A DNA stretch of 29,823 bases from Chloroflexi bacterium UBA4730 (GTDB taxonomy: Bacteria; Chloroflexota; Limnocylindria; P2-11E), in the NCBI GenBank assembly GCA_002404155.1, contig DHJC01000065.1, forward strand, positions 741 through 30,563. The letters are read 5' to 3'. A program made the position numbers and the translations under genes. Shown here in pieces: positions 14,710 to 22,922 of this stretch. The notes under the pieces were generated by a model that was given only the letters and a program-made list of their open reading frames with translations, made no database searches and was not told where the DNA came from. Every line of letters starts with the position of its first letter. Position 1 is the first letter of the stretch.

Positions 14710-15749
14710 GCGATCCGCCTCCGGACGATGCCAGCCGCGGTCGAGCCTCGCACGACGAGGGCGGCGGCGAGCACGACGTTCCGCTCGGCGATCGGCTCGC
14801 CCTCGAGTCGAGCGATGAGCAGCCGCGCCGCGTGCGCGCCCATCTCCTCCTGCGCCACGTGGATCGTCGTGAGGTCGGCCAGCACGGCCTCCGGAGTGTC
14901 GTTGAAGCCGGCGAGCGCGAGGTCCGCAGGCACCGCGAGTCCGGCTTCGCGCGCGGCACGCAGGACGCCCAGCGCGAGAAGGTCGTTCGCGCCGAAGGCT
15001 GCGGTCGGCGGCTCGCCACGGAACAGCTGGCTGGCGGCGCGGTAGCCCTCCGCCTCCGACCACGTCTCGGCCTCGACGATCTCCGCGTGGACTCCGTGGC
15101 GGCGGGCGGCGGCGACCACGCCGGCCGCCCGCTCGGCTCCCGTCGTGGTCGATCGCGGTCCAGCGACGTGGGCGATCCGGGTGTGCCCGAGCGAGACGAG
15201 ATGGTCCACGACCGCCGCGGCCGCGGCGATGTTATCCACGGTCACAACGAGATCGTCGGTGCCGCCCGCGCCGCGGTTCACCAACACGAACGGGAACCGA
15301 TCGGCCCGCATCCCGTCGACCGTCGCGTCGGCCATGCGCGTGGAGGCGACGAGGACGCCGTCGACCTCTCGCTCGCGGAGGACGCGGATGTAGGTGGCCT
15401 CGCGCTCGGGCAGGTCTCCCGTGTTGCACAGGACGAGCGCGTAACCGCGCTCGTGCGCGGCCTCCTCGGCGCCCTTGATGATCCCGGCGAGGAACGTGTT
15501 CGCGATGTCCGGCACGAGCATGCCGAGGGTGAGCGTCCGGCGAAGGCGAAGGCTGCGCGCGAGCGCCGATGGGCGGTACCCGAGACGATCCGCCGCAGCC
15601 ACGACGCGGGCCCGCGTCTCGGGACGGAGGATGTGGCCGGGCTGCGCGCTGAGCGCGCGGGATACGGTCGAGGGATGGACTCGAGCCGCCTTCGCGACGT
15701 CGGTGATCGTCGACCGGGCCCGCCGGTGCCTGCCGTCCTGTCCCACCAA
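14706..15749 (-). CDS. LacI-family transcriptional regulator
   Basis: A 347-residue regulator. The helix-turn-helix is at about residues 14-36 (STITDVAKAARVHPSTVSRA), the hinge at RPSALARSLRLRRT, and the periplasmic-binding-like effector domain runs from TLGMLVPDIANTFLAGIIKG to the end (VDNIAAAAAVVDHLVSLGHTRIAHV, DLALAGFNDTPEAV). It is the first gene of the long minus-strand operon, coupled to the ABC ATPase by GTGA. The start is TTG 15749 or GTG 15746. A promoter with the consensus -35 TTGACA places the transcription start close to these codons, so the message may be leaderless. A LacI-type palindrome covers the -10, which suggests the protein represses its own operon until a pathway intermediate releases it. 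Confidence 0.92.
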   Translation of the reverse strand: MVGQDGRHRRARSTITDVAKAARVHPSTVSRALSAQPGHILRPETRARVVAAADRLGYRPSALARSLRLRRTLTLGMLVPDIANTFLAGIIKGAEEAAHERGYALVLCNTGDLPEREATYIRVLREREVDGVLVASTRMADATVDGMRADRFPFVLVNRGAGGTDDLVVTVDNIAAAAAVVDHLVSLGHTRIAHVAGPRSTTTGAERAAGVVAAARRHGVHAEIVEAETWSEAEGYRAASQLFRGEPPTAAFGANDLLALGVLRAAREAGLAVPADLALAGFNDTPEAVLADLTTIHVAQEEMGAHAARLLIARLEGEPIAERNVVLAAALVVRGSTAAGIVRRRIA

Positions 15750-15750
15750 C

Positions 15751-15783
15751 GGAAATCGTTTGCGGTCTCGCGGCGTCTGTCAA
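15751..15783 (-). promoter_or_regulatory. Promoter with overlapping LacI-type operator for the catabolic operon
   Basis: On the minus strand a perfect -35 TTGACA (15783-15778) is followed by a 17-nt spacer and a weak -10 AACGAT (15760-15755). An imperfect palindrome with central CG, GCAAACGATTTCC (15763-15751), covers the -10. It fits the G-x-AA-x-CG-x-T-x-x-C pattern of LacI/CcpA-type operators. The predicted transcription start falls at about 15748, practically at the regulator's start codon. Confidence 0.62.
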
Positions 15784-15807
15784 GCCGGCCTTGTACGCTC
15801 GGCCGCC

Positions 15808-16968
15808 GTGACCGGCTTGCCACCCGTCCTGGATTCGCGCGGGCTCGAGCTCATCGGGCACACCGATCTTTTGGGCAAAGGCGACGGGATGCAGATCATG
15901 AAGAACGGCGACGTCCTCTACGTCGGCCACATGGGCGACTTCGGCGTCGGGACGAGCGTCGTCGACGTGTCCGATCTTCGCGGGCCGCGCGTCGTGACGC
16001 AGCTTGCGGCGCCGGCACGGACCCACGCGCACAAGACCCAGTACGCCGACGGGCTGCTGCTGGTGAACAACGAGCGCTACCCGTATGACGCCACTGACCC
16101 CGAAAGCACCGGCATCGTGGTCTACGACGTCTCGCGCGCGGAGTCGCCGAAGCGCATCGGCTTCCTGCACGTCCCCGGCTTCGGCGTGCACCGCCTCTGG
16201 TGGACCGGCGGCCGGTTCGCGTACGCGTCGGCCCGGGGTCGCCCCGGCGTACACGGCGCGTCACTCGTCACGGTCGACCTCTCCGATCCCGAACAGCCGC
16301 TGCTGCACGCCGAGTGGTGCTTCCCCGAGCAGCGGCGCGACGACGCCGATCCCGGCATTCGCGCGCCGCGCCGTTATCCGAGCTGCCATCACGCGATCGT
16401 TCGCGGTGACCGGGCCTACGCCGGATGGTTCGACGCCGGGGTCGCGATCTTCGCCGTCGCCGACGGCCGGCTGTCGCTCATCGGCCAGGTCGACTGGACC
16501 GCTCGCGCCGGCGGGCATCCGTACACCCATACCGCGCTCCCGCTCGGCGATCGCGGTCTGGTCATCGCGACGGACGAAGCGATCGATCCCGATCGCACCG
16601 GGGCGCCGAAAGACATCCACGTGGTGGACATGTCGGTCGAGACCGCACCACGCGAGCTTGTGACGTTCCCCGTGCCGGAGGACCGGCCGACGCGCGGCCT
16701 ACGGTTCGGCCCGCACAACCTGCACGAGAACCGACCCGGCACATTCCAGAGCGACACGATCGTGTACGCGACGTACTTCAGCGCCGGCCTGCGCGTGTAC
16801 GACACCAAGGACCCGCGCGCACCTGTGGAGATCGCGCGCTTCGTGCCGGACGCCCCGCGCGGTCAGGCGGTCATCCAGCTGAACGACGTTCTCGTCGACG
16901 CCGATCGGACGGTCTTCGTGACCGATCGACACCACGGCGGCCTCTACATCCTGCGTCCCACAGCTTGA
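15808..16968 (+). CDS. LVIVD-repeat beta-propeller protein
   Basis: A 386-residue protein with repeated blade-like segments ending in V-V-D-V-S, I-V-V-Y-D-V-S, L-V-T-V-D-L-S, I-H-V-V-D-M-S and L-R-V-Y-D-T-K, the hallmark of LVIVD repeats that fold into a beta-propeller. His- and Asp-rich loops (RTHAHKTQYAD, YPSCHHAIV, GPHNLHENRPG) could bind a metal. There is no signal peptide, so it is probably cytoplasmic. The start is taken as GTG 15808, divergent from the LacI-type gene (59 bp apart); a longer open frame upstream runs through the regulator and is not used. It ends 4 nt from the convergent Mo-hydroxylase gene. Its placement between two catabolic units suggests a role in the pathway, possibly as a lactonase-like or binding protein. 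The function is unknown. Confidence 0.82.
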   Translation: MTGLPPVLDSRGLELIGHTDLLGKGDGMQIMKNGDVLYVGHMGDFGVGTSVVDVSDLRGPRVVTQLAAPARTHAHKTQYADGLLLVNNERYPYDATDPESTGIVVYDVSRAESPKRIGFLHVPGFGVHRLWWTGGRFAYASARGRPGVHGASLVTVDLSDPEQPLLHAEWCFPEQRRDDADPGIRAPRRYPSCHHAIVRGDRAYAGWFDAGVAIFAVADGRLSLIGQVDWTARAGGHPYTHTALPLGDRGLVIATDEAIDPDRTGAPKDIHVVDMSVETAPRELVTFPVPEDRPTRGLRFGPHNLHENRPGTFQSDTIVYATYFSAGLRVYDTKDPRAPVEIARFVPDAPRGQAVIQLNDVLVDADRTVFVTDRHHGGLYILRPTA

Positions 16969-16972
16969 CGGC

Positions 16973-18853
16973 TCAGCGGCGCGCGGCCCGCACCCGATCC
17001 GCGGTGATCGGCAGCTCGCGCACCCGTGCTCCGCACGCGGCGAACACGGCGTTCGCGATCGCCGCGGCGACCGGCACGCCCGGCGGCTCGCCCACCCCGG
17101 TCGGCGGCTCGCCCGGAGCGCCCATCAGCTCGATGTCGATCTCGGACGGCACGTCGCGAAACGTCGCGATCGGATAGGTATCCCAGCCCGTCGTCGCGAC
17201 CCGGCCATCGCGCTGCTTCAGCTCCTCGAGGAGGGTCCACGACGCCGACTGCACGATCGCGCCCTCGCACTGGTTGCGCACGCCGTTCGGATCGATGACC
17301 CGCCCGGGATCGATGGCGCACCAGAACCGGCCGAGCCGCACCCGACCGTTGGGGGCGACGGTGACCTCGGCGACCTGCGCGATGTACGTGCCGTGCGCGT
17401 AGAGCGTGCAGGCCAGTCCGAGGCCGCGGCCGTCACCGCGCGGCCGCTCGCGCCACTCGCTCCGTTCGGCGACAGCTTCGAGCACGGCGCGGAGCCGCGG
17501 ATCGCGGGTGTTGCGGAGGCGCAGCTCCAGCGGATCCTCGCCCCGGGCCGCCGCGATCTCGTCGACGACCGATTCGATCGCGAAGACGTTCTCGGCTGCC
17601 GCGAGCGATCGGAACGACGCCGTGCGCAGCGGCGACGGCTCGATGTGCAACGTCACCGCGAGGTGCGGCACCACGTACGGCGGCACCGCGTTCCGGCCCG
17701 AGGTGAACGCCGCCTGTCGCGGGTCGAGCGTGCCGCCGTAGCCGTGGGCGTTGGTGTGCTCGTCGTAGCGCCAGGCCACGAAGCGACCGTCAGCGTCGGT
17801 GCCGGCCTCGATGTCGAGCGCGCACGCCGGACGCGCGGGACCGTGGGCGAACTCCTCCTCGCGCGACCATTGAAGAAGGATGGGCCGGCCGCAGGCTTTC
17901 GAGAGCCGCGCGGCCTCGACCGCCACGTCGCCGAGGCTGTTCCGTCCGTACGTCCCGCTCGGCATGAGTGGGATCACCCGCACCGCGTCGACTGGCAACC
18001 CCAGCACGGCGGCGAGCTCGTCGCGCAGGCCGAACGGCCGCTGCGTGCCCGCGTACACGGTCGCCTCGTCCGTCCGGACGTCGGCGACGGCCGCGCTCGG
18101 GCCGATCGGCGCGTTCGAGATGTATGGCATCGCGTACGTCGCGGCCACTCGCGTCGCCGCGCCGGCGAGCGCGGCCAGGGTCGCGGCGTCTTCGTTGATC
18201 GGGATCGAGACCGTATCCAAGTCGGCGGCCGGCGGGACGGTCCATTCGATTTCGAGGGCCTGGGCCGCGGCGACGGCTTGGGCCTGTCGCTTGGCGACGA
18301 CCCCGATGAGATCGCCGTCGCGCACGACCGCGACGACCCCGGCCATCGCGCGGGCGGCCCGGTCGTCCACCGCCGCCGGCCGCGCGCCGCGCACCGGCGG
18401 CCGCGCGATCGCGCCGCGGAGCATCCCGGGAAGCCGCGCGTCCGCGACGAACCGGGCCCGGCCGGTGACGATCTCGGGGGCTTCGACACGGCGGGGTCCG
18501 GCGTCGGGAGCCGGCGGCCCGACCGGGACGTCCTCGGGGATCGGGCCTTCGAGCGGCCGTCCCTCCGCGATGAGCCGCCGGGCGAGTGCGGCCGCGCGGC
18601 GGAGGATCTCGCCGTCCTGGGCGATGGACCGGCTGCCGAACGTGCCGCGGTCGTACGGCACCTGCGCGGTGTCGCCGAGCACGACGGTCACACGGTCAAC
18701 GGTGATGCCGAGCCCCGCTGCGACGATCTTCGCGAACGCCGTGCGGATCCCCTGCCCGAACTCCACCTTCCCCGAGAACACGGTGACCCGTCCGTCGGGC
18801 TCGAGCCGGATCCGCTCCTCGAGCCGTGGCGACTCGTTCGGCTGCGCGATCAC
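16973..18853 (-). CDS. Molybdopterin-binding subunit of an isoquinoline 1-oxidoreductase/xanthine dehydrogenase-type hydroxylase
   Basis: A 626-residue large subunit that carries the molybdenum cofactor and hydroxylates a carbon next to a ring nitrogen, or an aldehyde, using water. Typical segments are VFSGKVEFGQGIRTAFAKIVA near the N-terminus (given in part), the substrate-channel motif QRPFGLRDELAAVLG, PLMPSGTYGRNSLGDVAVEAA and GVGEPPGVPVAAAIANAVF (the G-x-GE-P motif holding the catalytic Glu). It is somewhat shorter than common IorB proteins (over 700 residues). The start is GTG 18853, in a GTGA overlap with the small 2Fe-2S subunit, so the two make one enzyme. No FAD subunit is present, as in the isoquinoline/quinaldine oxidoreductase subgroup that passes electrons to a membrane or cytochrome acceptor. 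Confidence 0.9.
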   Translation of the reverse strand: MIAQPNESPRLEERIRLEPDGRVTVFSGKVEFGQGIRTAFAKIVAAGLGITVDRVTVVLGDTAQVPYDRGTFGSRSIAQDGEILRRAAALARRLIAEGRPLEGPIPEDVPVGPPAPDAGPRRVEAPEIVTGRARFVADARLPGMLRGAIARPPVRGARPAAVDDRAARAMAGVVAVVRDGDLIGVVAKRQAQAVAAAQALEIEWTVPPAADLDTVSIPINEDAATLAALAGAATRVAATYAMPYISNAPIGPSAAVADVRTDEATVYAGTQRPFGLRDELAAVLGLPVDAVRVIPLMPSGTYGRNSLGDVAVEAARLSKACGRPILLQWSREEEFAHGPARPACALDIEAGTDADGRFVAWRYDEHTNAHGYGGTLDPRQAAFTSGRNAVPPYVVPHLAVTLHIEPSPLRTASFRSLAAAENVFAIESVVDEIAAARGEDPLELRLRNTRDPRLRAVLEAVAERSEWRERPRGDGRGLGLACTLYAHGTYIAQVAEVTVAPNGRVRLGRFWCAIDPGRVIDPNGVRNQCEGAIVQSASWTLLEELKQRDGRVATTGWDTYPIATFRDVPSEIDIELMGAPGEPPTGVGEPPGVPVAAAIANAVFAACGARVRELPITADRVRAARR

Positions 18854-19308
18854 AGCTGCTCGGCGGCGCGCTTCACCGCGCGGATCGCGCGCAGCTGCAC
18901 GCCGCAGCGACACAGGTTCGGCGCGAGCGCATCGCGGATCTCGTCGTCGGTGGGCGACGGCTGCTCTGCCAGCAGCGCCGCGGCCGAGATGAGCATGCCG
19001 CTGGTGCAATAGCCGCACTGCATGGCGTCCTCTTCCACGAAGGCCGACTGGATGGCCGCGAGCTCGCCGCCGGACGCCAGCCCTTCCACGGTGACGATGC
19101 GGTGCGCGGCCGCCTGCTCGACGCTCATCAGACAGGACGTGACGGCACGTCCATCGGCGAGCACGAAGCAGGCCCCGCACTGGCCGCGGCCGCAGCCGTA
19201 GCGCGCCGCCACGAGACCAAGATCGTCGCGCAGCGCCTCGAGCAGGGTGGTCCCGCGCGGCACGTCCAGGTCGCGCAGTGTGCCGTTGACCTCGAGCCGG
19301 TAGCGCAT
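18850..19308 (-). CDS. 2Fe-2S subunit of the molybdenum hydroxylase (IorA-like)
   Basis: A 152-residue small subunit that carries two 2Fe-2S clusters and relays electrons from the molybdenum centre. The plant-ferredoxin-like cluster ligands are YGCGRGQCGACFV (Cys39, Cys44, Cys47) plus Cys59. The second, helical domain has MQCGYCTSGM (Cys98, Cys101) and NLCRCG (Cys133, Cys135). The length matches the family. The start ATG 19308 sits 27 nt from the divergent hydratase start at 19336, leaving very little room for promoters, so the transcripts are probably leaderless or share a compact divergent promoter. It is coupled to the large subunit by GTGA. Confidence 0.94.
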   Translation of the reverse strand: MRYRLEVNGTLRDLDVPRGTTLLEALRDDLGLVAARYGCGRGQCGACFVLADGRAVTSCLMSVEQAAAHRIVTVEGLASGGELAAIQSAFVEEDAMQCGYCTSGMLISAAALLAEQPSPTDDEIRDALAPNLCRCGVQLRAIRAVKRAAEQL

Positions 19309-19335
19309 TGCCCGCAAGGCTATCGTCAGCGGCCG

Positions 19336-20130
19336 GTGAGCGAACTGGTACGGATGACGGTCGAGGAGCGCCGGGTCGCCCGGATCACGCTCGCCCGGCC
19401 GGACACCAAGAACGCGTTCAACGCCGAGCTGATCGCGCAGCTGTCGGAGGCCGTAGCTGGCGTGCCCGCGGACATGCGCTGCGTCGTGCTGGGCAGCGAG
19501 GGCGACACCTTCTGCGCCGGCGCCGACCTCGCCTGGATGCGCTCGATGGCCGACTACACGCTCGATGAGAACCTCGCGGACTCGCGCGCACTCGCGGATC
19601 TCTTCGGCAAGCTCGACGCGCTGCCGATGCCGATCATCGCGCGGGTGCAGGGGGCGGCCATCGGCGGCGGCGCGGGCCTCGTGGCGATCGCGGACATCGC
19701 GGTCGCGGTCGAGGCGGCGACGTTCGCGTTCACCGAGGTGCGGCTCGGGATCCTGCCCGCCGTGATCTCGCCGTACGTCGTGCGGAAGGTCGGACCCAGC
19801 TTCGCGGCAGCCGCGTTCACCACGGGCATCCGGTTCGACTCGCACCGCGCGTTCGAGACCGGGCTCGTGCACAGCGTGGCGGACGAGGGCCAGCTCGATC
19901 CCGAGATCGGACGATTCATCGACGCGATCATCTCCGGCGGCCCGGAGGCGGTGAACGCCGCGAAGCGCCTCGTCCGCGAGGTCATCGGCCGTAGTCCCGC
20001 CGACATACGCGATCTCACCGTTCAGCGCATCGCGAGCGCGCGGGTGAGCGCCGAAGGTCAGGACGGGATGCGGGCGTTCCTCGAGAAGCGCGCGCCGAAA
20101 TGGCTCGGCGGCTCACGCCGCAAGAACTAG
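19336..20130 (+). CDS. liuC: Enoyl-CoA hydratase/isomerase, methylglutaconyl-CoA hydratase-like
   Basis: A 264-residue crotonase-fold enzyme. The oxyanion-hole segments are TFCAGADLAWMRSMADY and VQGAAIGGGAGLVAIADIA. The catalytic Glu region is FAFTEVRLGILPAVISPYVV. The AGADLxWM segment followed by ENLADSRALADLFGKLDALPMP is characteristic of 3-methylglutaconyl-CoA hydratase of leucine degradation, which adds water to the product of methylcrotonyl-CoA carboxylase. The start is GTG 19336; ATG 19354 is an alternative. Two lines support the role: a carboxylase alpha-type gene lies downstream (21105) and the beta subunit lies at the left edge. The 3' end overlaps AzlD tail to tail by 18 bp. Confidence 0.85.
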   Translation: MSELVRMTVEERRVARITLARPDTKNAFNAELIAQLSEAVAGVPADMRCVVLGSEGDTFCAGADLAWMRSMADYTLDENLADSRALADLFGKLDALPMPIIARVQGAAIGGGAGLVAIADIAVAVEAATFAFTEVRLGILPAVISPYVVRKVGPSFAAAAFTTGIRFDSHRAFETGLVHSVADEGQLDPEIGRFIDAIISGGPEAVNAAKRLVREVIGRSPADIRDLTVQRIASARVSAEGQDGMRAFLEKRAPKWLGGSRRKN

Positions 20131-20421
20131 ACGCAGCAGCGCGACGGCCGCGACGCCGGCGAGCACACCGGCGAGCAAGTTGCGGCGCCACGCGACGACG
20201 GCGACGACCACGATCGCGGCCGCCAGCTCAGGCCCGCGAGTCGGCACGCTGTTCGGCACGAGGACCGCGGGCCCGGCGAGCGCGGCGATGATCGCGGCGG
20301 GAAGCGCGTCGAGGTAACGCGCGACGCCGCGCGGCAACGTGCTCGGCAGCGCAACGCGGAGCGCGAATGCGCGGACGAGGTACGTGACGATCGCTGAGCC
20401 GGCGATGGCGATCCAGGTCAC
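20113..20421 (-). CDS. azlD: AzlD-type branched-chain amino acid exporter subunit
   Basis: A 102-residue membrane protein with three to four hydrophobic segments: IAIAGSAIVTYLVRAFAL, LDALPAAIIAALAGPAVLV, ELAAAIVVVAVVAW and LLAGVLAGVAAVALLRLVLAA, here given in part. The length and the TYLVRAFALRV/YLDALPAAI pattern match AzlD, the small partner of AzlC in branched-chain amino acid export. The start is GTG 20421, in a GTGA overlap with AzlC. Its last codons overlap the hydratase gene on the other strand. Confidence 0.86.
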   Translation of the reverse strand: MTWIAIAGSAIVTYLVRAFALRVALPSTLPRGVARYLDALPAAIIAALAGPAVLVPNSVPTRGPELAAAIVVVAVVAWRRNLLAGVLAGVAAVALLRLVLAA

Positions 20422-21104
20422 GCTGCCGGCTCGCCGCGCGTGAACAGGACAAGGAGCGGCGCGAGCGCGCCCGCGGTCACGACCGCGACGACCGACGCGC
20501 CCACGTACGCGAGCACCGAGGCCATGACCGCCGCGGCGAGGGCGACGATCGCGTCGGAGCCCCGGCGGACGCCGAGGACGACGATCGCGATGAACGTCGC
20601 GGTGATCGCGAAGTCCACGCCGAAGCGGCGCGGCTCGCCGATCGACGGACCGAGCAGCATTCCGATGGCAGTGGCCGTGTTCCAGAGGATGTACAGCGCG
20701 ACGGCGAACGTGGCGTAGTAGGCGAGCTCCGTGCGGCCGCGGCGGAACCAGCCGATGGCCATCGCGAACGCCTCGTCGGTGAGGACGTACGCCGCCGCCA
20801 GGCGCCGGGCCACCGAGACACGCGCGAAGTACGGCCGCAGGGCCGCGGCCATGAGGAGATGCCGCAGGTTGATGAGCAGGACGGTCGCCACGATGACCGG
20901 CCACGCGGCGCCGTCCTTGAACAGCTGGACCATGGCGAACTGCGACGCGCCCGCGAACACGAACAAGCTCATCGCCATGATCTCGGCCGGCGAGAGGCCT
21001 GACTGGCGCGCCACGATCCCGAACGCGATGCCGATGACGAGGACGGTGGTGAGCACCGGCCAGCCCTCGGCGAGCGCGGCGCGTTGCGGTGACAATCTCT
21101 TCAC
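20418..21104 (-). CDS. azlC: AzlC-type branched-chain amino acid exporter
   Basis: A 228-residue inner-membrane protein of the AzlC family, which exports branched-chain amino acids together with AzlD. Recognisable are EGWPVLTTVLVIGIAFGIVA, SLFVFAGASQFAMVQLF, NLRHLLMAAALRPYF and AYVLTDEAFAMAIGWF, all typical of the family. The start is GTG 21104. The first base of the divergent biotin carboxylase ATG is 21105, so both genes begin back to back with no spacer. Promoters must lie inside the opposite genes, or both transcripts are leaderless. The location beside leucine-degradation genes fits a role in branched-chain amino acid balance. Confidence 0.9.
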   Translation of the reverse strand: MKRLSPQRAALAEGWPVLTTVLVIGIAFGIVARQSGLSPAEIMAMSLFVFAGASQFAMVQLFKDGAAWPVIVATVLLINLRHLLMAAALRPYFARVSVARRLAAAYVLTDEAFAMAIGWFRRGRTELAYYATFAVALYILWNTATAIGMLLGPSIGEPRRFGVDFAITATFIAIVVLGVRRGSDAIVALAAAVMASVLAYVGASVVAVVTAGALAPLLVLFTRGEPAA

Positions 21105-22640
21105 ATGATGACCGTCCTCGTCGCCAATCGCGGCGAGATCGCGCGTCGCGTCTTTCGCACCGCGAAGCGGTTGGGGCTGCGCAGCGTCGCCGTCTACTCG
21201 GACGCCGACGCGACCGCGCCTTTTGTCCGCGACGCCGATACCGCGATCCGCATCGGGCCCGCTTCCGCGCGCGATTCCTATCTGAACGTCGCGAGCATCG
21301 TCGCCGCCGCGCGCGAGAGTGACGCACGACTCATTCATCCGGGCTACGGATTCCTGTCGGAGCAGGCGCCGTTCGCCGAAGCCGTCGCCGCGGCGGGCAT
21401 GACGTTCGTCGGGCCGAGTCCCGAGGTGCTGCGCAGGCTCGGCGACAAGGCCGAAGCGAAGGCCGCGGCGGAGCGCGCCGGTGTGCCCGTCCTACCGGGC
21501 TATCGTGGCGCGGATCAACAGGACGACGCGTTCGCGAAAGCGGCGAAGGCCGTCGGCTATCCGGTGATGCTGAAGCCGGCCGCGGGCGGCAGCGGGATCG
21601 GCATGCTAAGCGTGACCCGCGACGCGGATCTGCGTGAGGCGCTCGCCCGCGCGCGACGCACCGCGCGCGGGGCGTTCGGCGACGAGCGGCTCATCCTGGA
21701 GCGCGCGATCGAGCGGCCGCGACACGTCGAGATCCAGCTGCTTGCCGACGCGCACGGCACCGTGCTCGCACTCGGCGAGCGCGACTGCTCCGCGCAGCGC
21801 CGGCGCCAGAAGGTGCTCGAGGAGACGCCATCGCCGGCGGTCGACGCGACGCTGCGCAGACGGATGAGCGATGCGGCGGTCGCGCTCGCGAAGGCCGTCG
21901 GCTACGTGAACGCCGGGACGTGCGAGTTCATCGTCGATGAGAACGGCGAGTTCTTCTTCCTCGAGGTGAATGCGCGGCTCCAGGTCGAGCATCCCGTCAC
22001 GGAGATGGTGTGGGGGGTGGACCTCGTGGAGCAGCAGCTCCGCGTCGCGATGGGCGAACGGCTCTCGCTCGACGCGACGCCACGCGGGCACGCGATCGAG
22101 GTGCGGCTCTACGCGGGGGATCCGGCGAGCGGCTTCCTCCCGTCGTCCGGCCGCATCAGCTTTCTCGAGTGGACCGGCGGCGCGCGGATCGAAGCGGGCA
22201 TCGAGGAAGGCAGCGCCGTCACGGCCGACTACGACCCGCTGCTCGCGAAGGTGATCGTCCACGCGGCGGATCGCGCGAAGGCGCTCGACACGCTCGGCGC
22301 GGCGCTGCGCGATTCGACGGTCCTCGGCGTGCGCACGAACGAACGATTCCTCCCCATCACATGTCATCTTTCAAGGAAGAGGCCCGGATTCGATAACGGC
22401 CTTCACAGCCTCTCGCGATCTTCGCTCCTTCTAACCCGCCAGCCGGAGCCACCCACGCTCGTCGCGGACCAGTCGGGTTGTTTGCGCCTGGCCGAAGGGG
22501 TCTTCGGCTGGACCAAAACGGTGGGCCCGCTCCGCAAGACCCGCCACCGCGGCACCAAACGCGTCGGCTGGGTCTTCACCTTCACCCTTGCGGTCTACGA
22601 CCTGGTGCGGATGCGCAAGCTCATCCCGGTGACCACGTGA
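21105..22640 (+). pseudogene. Biotin carboxylase (methylcrotonyl-CoA carboxylase alpha type), truncated and fused to a transposase tail
   Basis: Residues 1-416 are a good biotin carboxylase. They include VLVANRGEIARRVFRTAKRLG, the IHPGYGFLSEQ segment, the ATP-grasp loop KPAAGGSGIGM, the active-site region ERDCSAQRRRQKVLEETPSP and the metal-binding stretch FIVDENGEFFFLEVNARLQVEHPVTE (given in part). At 22352, after LGVRTNERFL, the homology stops. The last ~30 residues of the carboxylase domain, the linker and the whole biotin-carrier domain are missing. The frame continues through unrelated sequence into an IS5-like transposase C-terminus (about 22479-22640). The gene product cannot carry biotin itself, so methylcrotonyl-CoA carboxylase function is probably lost here unless another copy exists. 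The start is ATG 21105 or 21108. Confidence 0.86.
22479..22640 (+). mobile_element. Remnant of an IS5-like (DDE) transposase C-terminus
   Basis: The last ~54 codons of the fused frame read AEGVFGWTKTVGPLRKTRHRG and RVGWVFTFTLAVYDLVRMRKL, given in part. These are the conserved C-terminal helix of IS5/IS1182-type DDE transposases (E-x-x-FGW-x-K, then F-T-x-x-x-YNLVRM). A further out-of-frame stretch up to about 22774 (IKRGSKPAFSSAP in frame 2) resembles the usual tail of such proteins and suggests a frameshift. No left end or DDE core is present. Confidence 0.75.
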
Positions 22641-22922
22641 TGAGGCGGACGACCGACGCGGGAACGCAGGCCACGGATGCCAAGCGAGAGCGAACGGATC
22701 CTCGCGATCAACACGGAAGGAGCGCCGCAGGGATCAAGCGCGGCTCTAAGCCCGCTTTTTCCTCAGCCCCCTAGCGGGCGCGGGACTCGAGCGGGCCGAC
22801 GAACCGGTCGATGGGCGTCGGGCTCGTCCCGCGGCAGGCCGGAGGCCGCCTCGAGGCGACCGGTGAAGTTGTAGAACGCACGGAGCCTTGGCCCGACCCT
22901 CAGTGCGGCGGGCGCTGCTTCG
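22641..22922. other. Non-coding stretch after the transposase remnant
   Basis: No credible gene is seen. The first ~130 nt contain the out-of-frame transposase tail. The rest is GC-rich sequence without family resemblance, next to the recombinase fragment. It is probably scar sequence between two decayed mobile elements. Confidence 0.5.
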
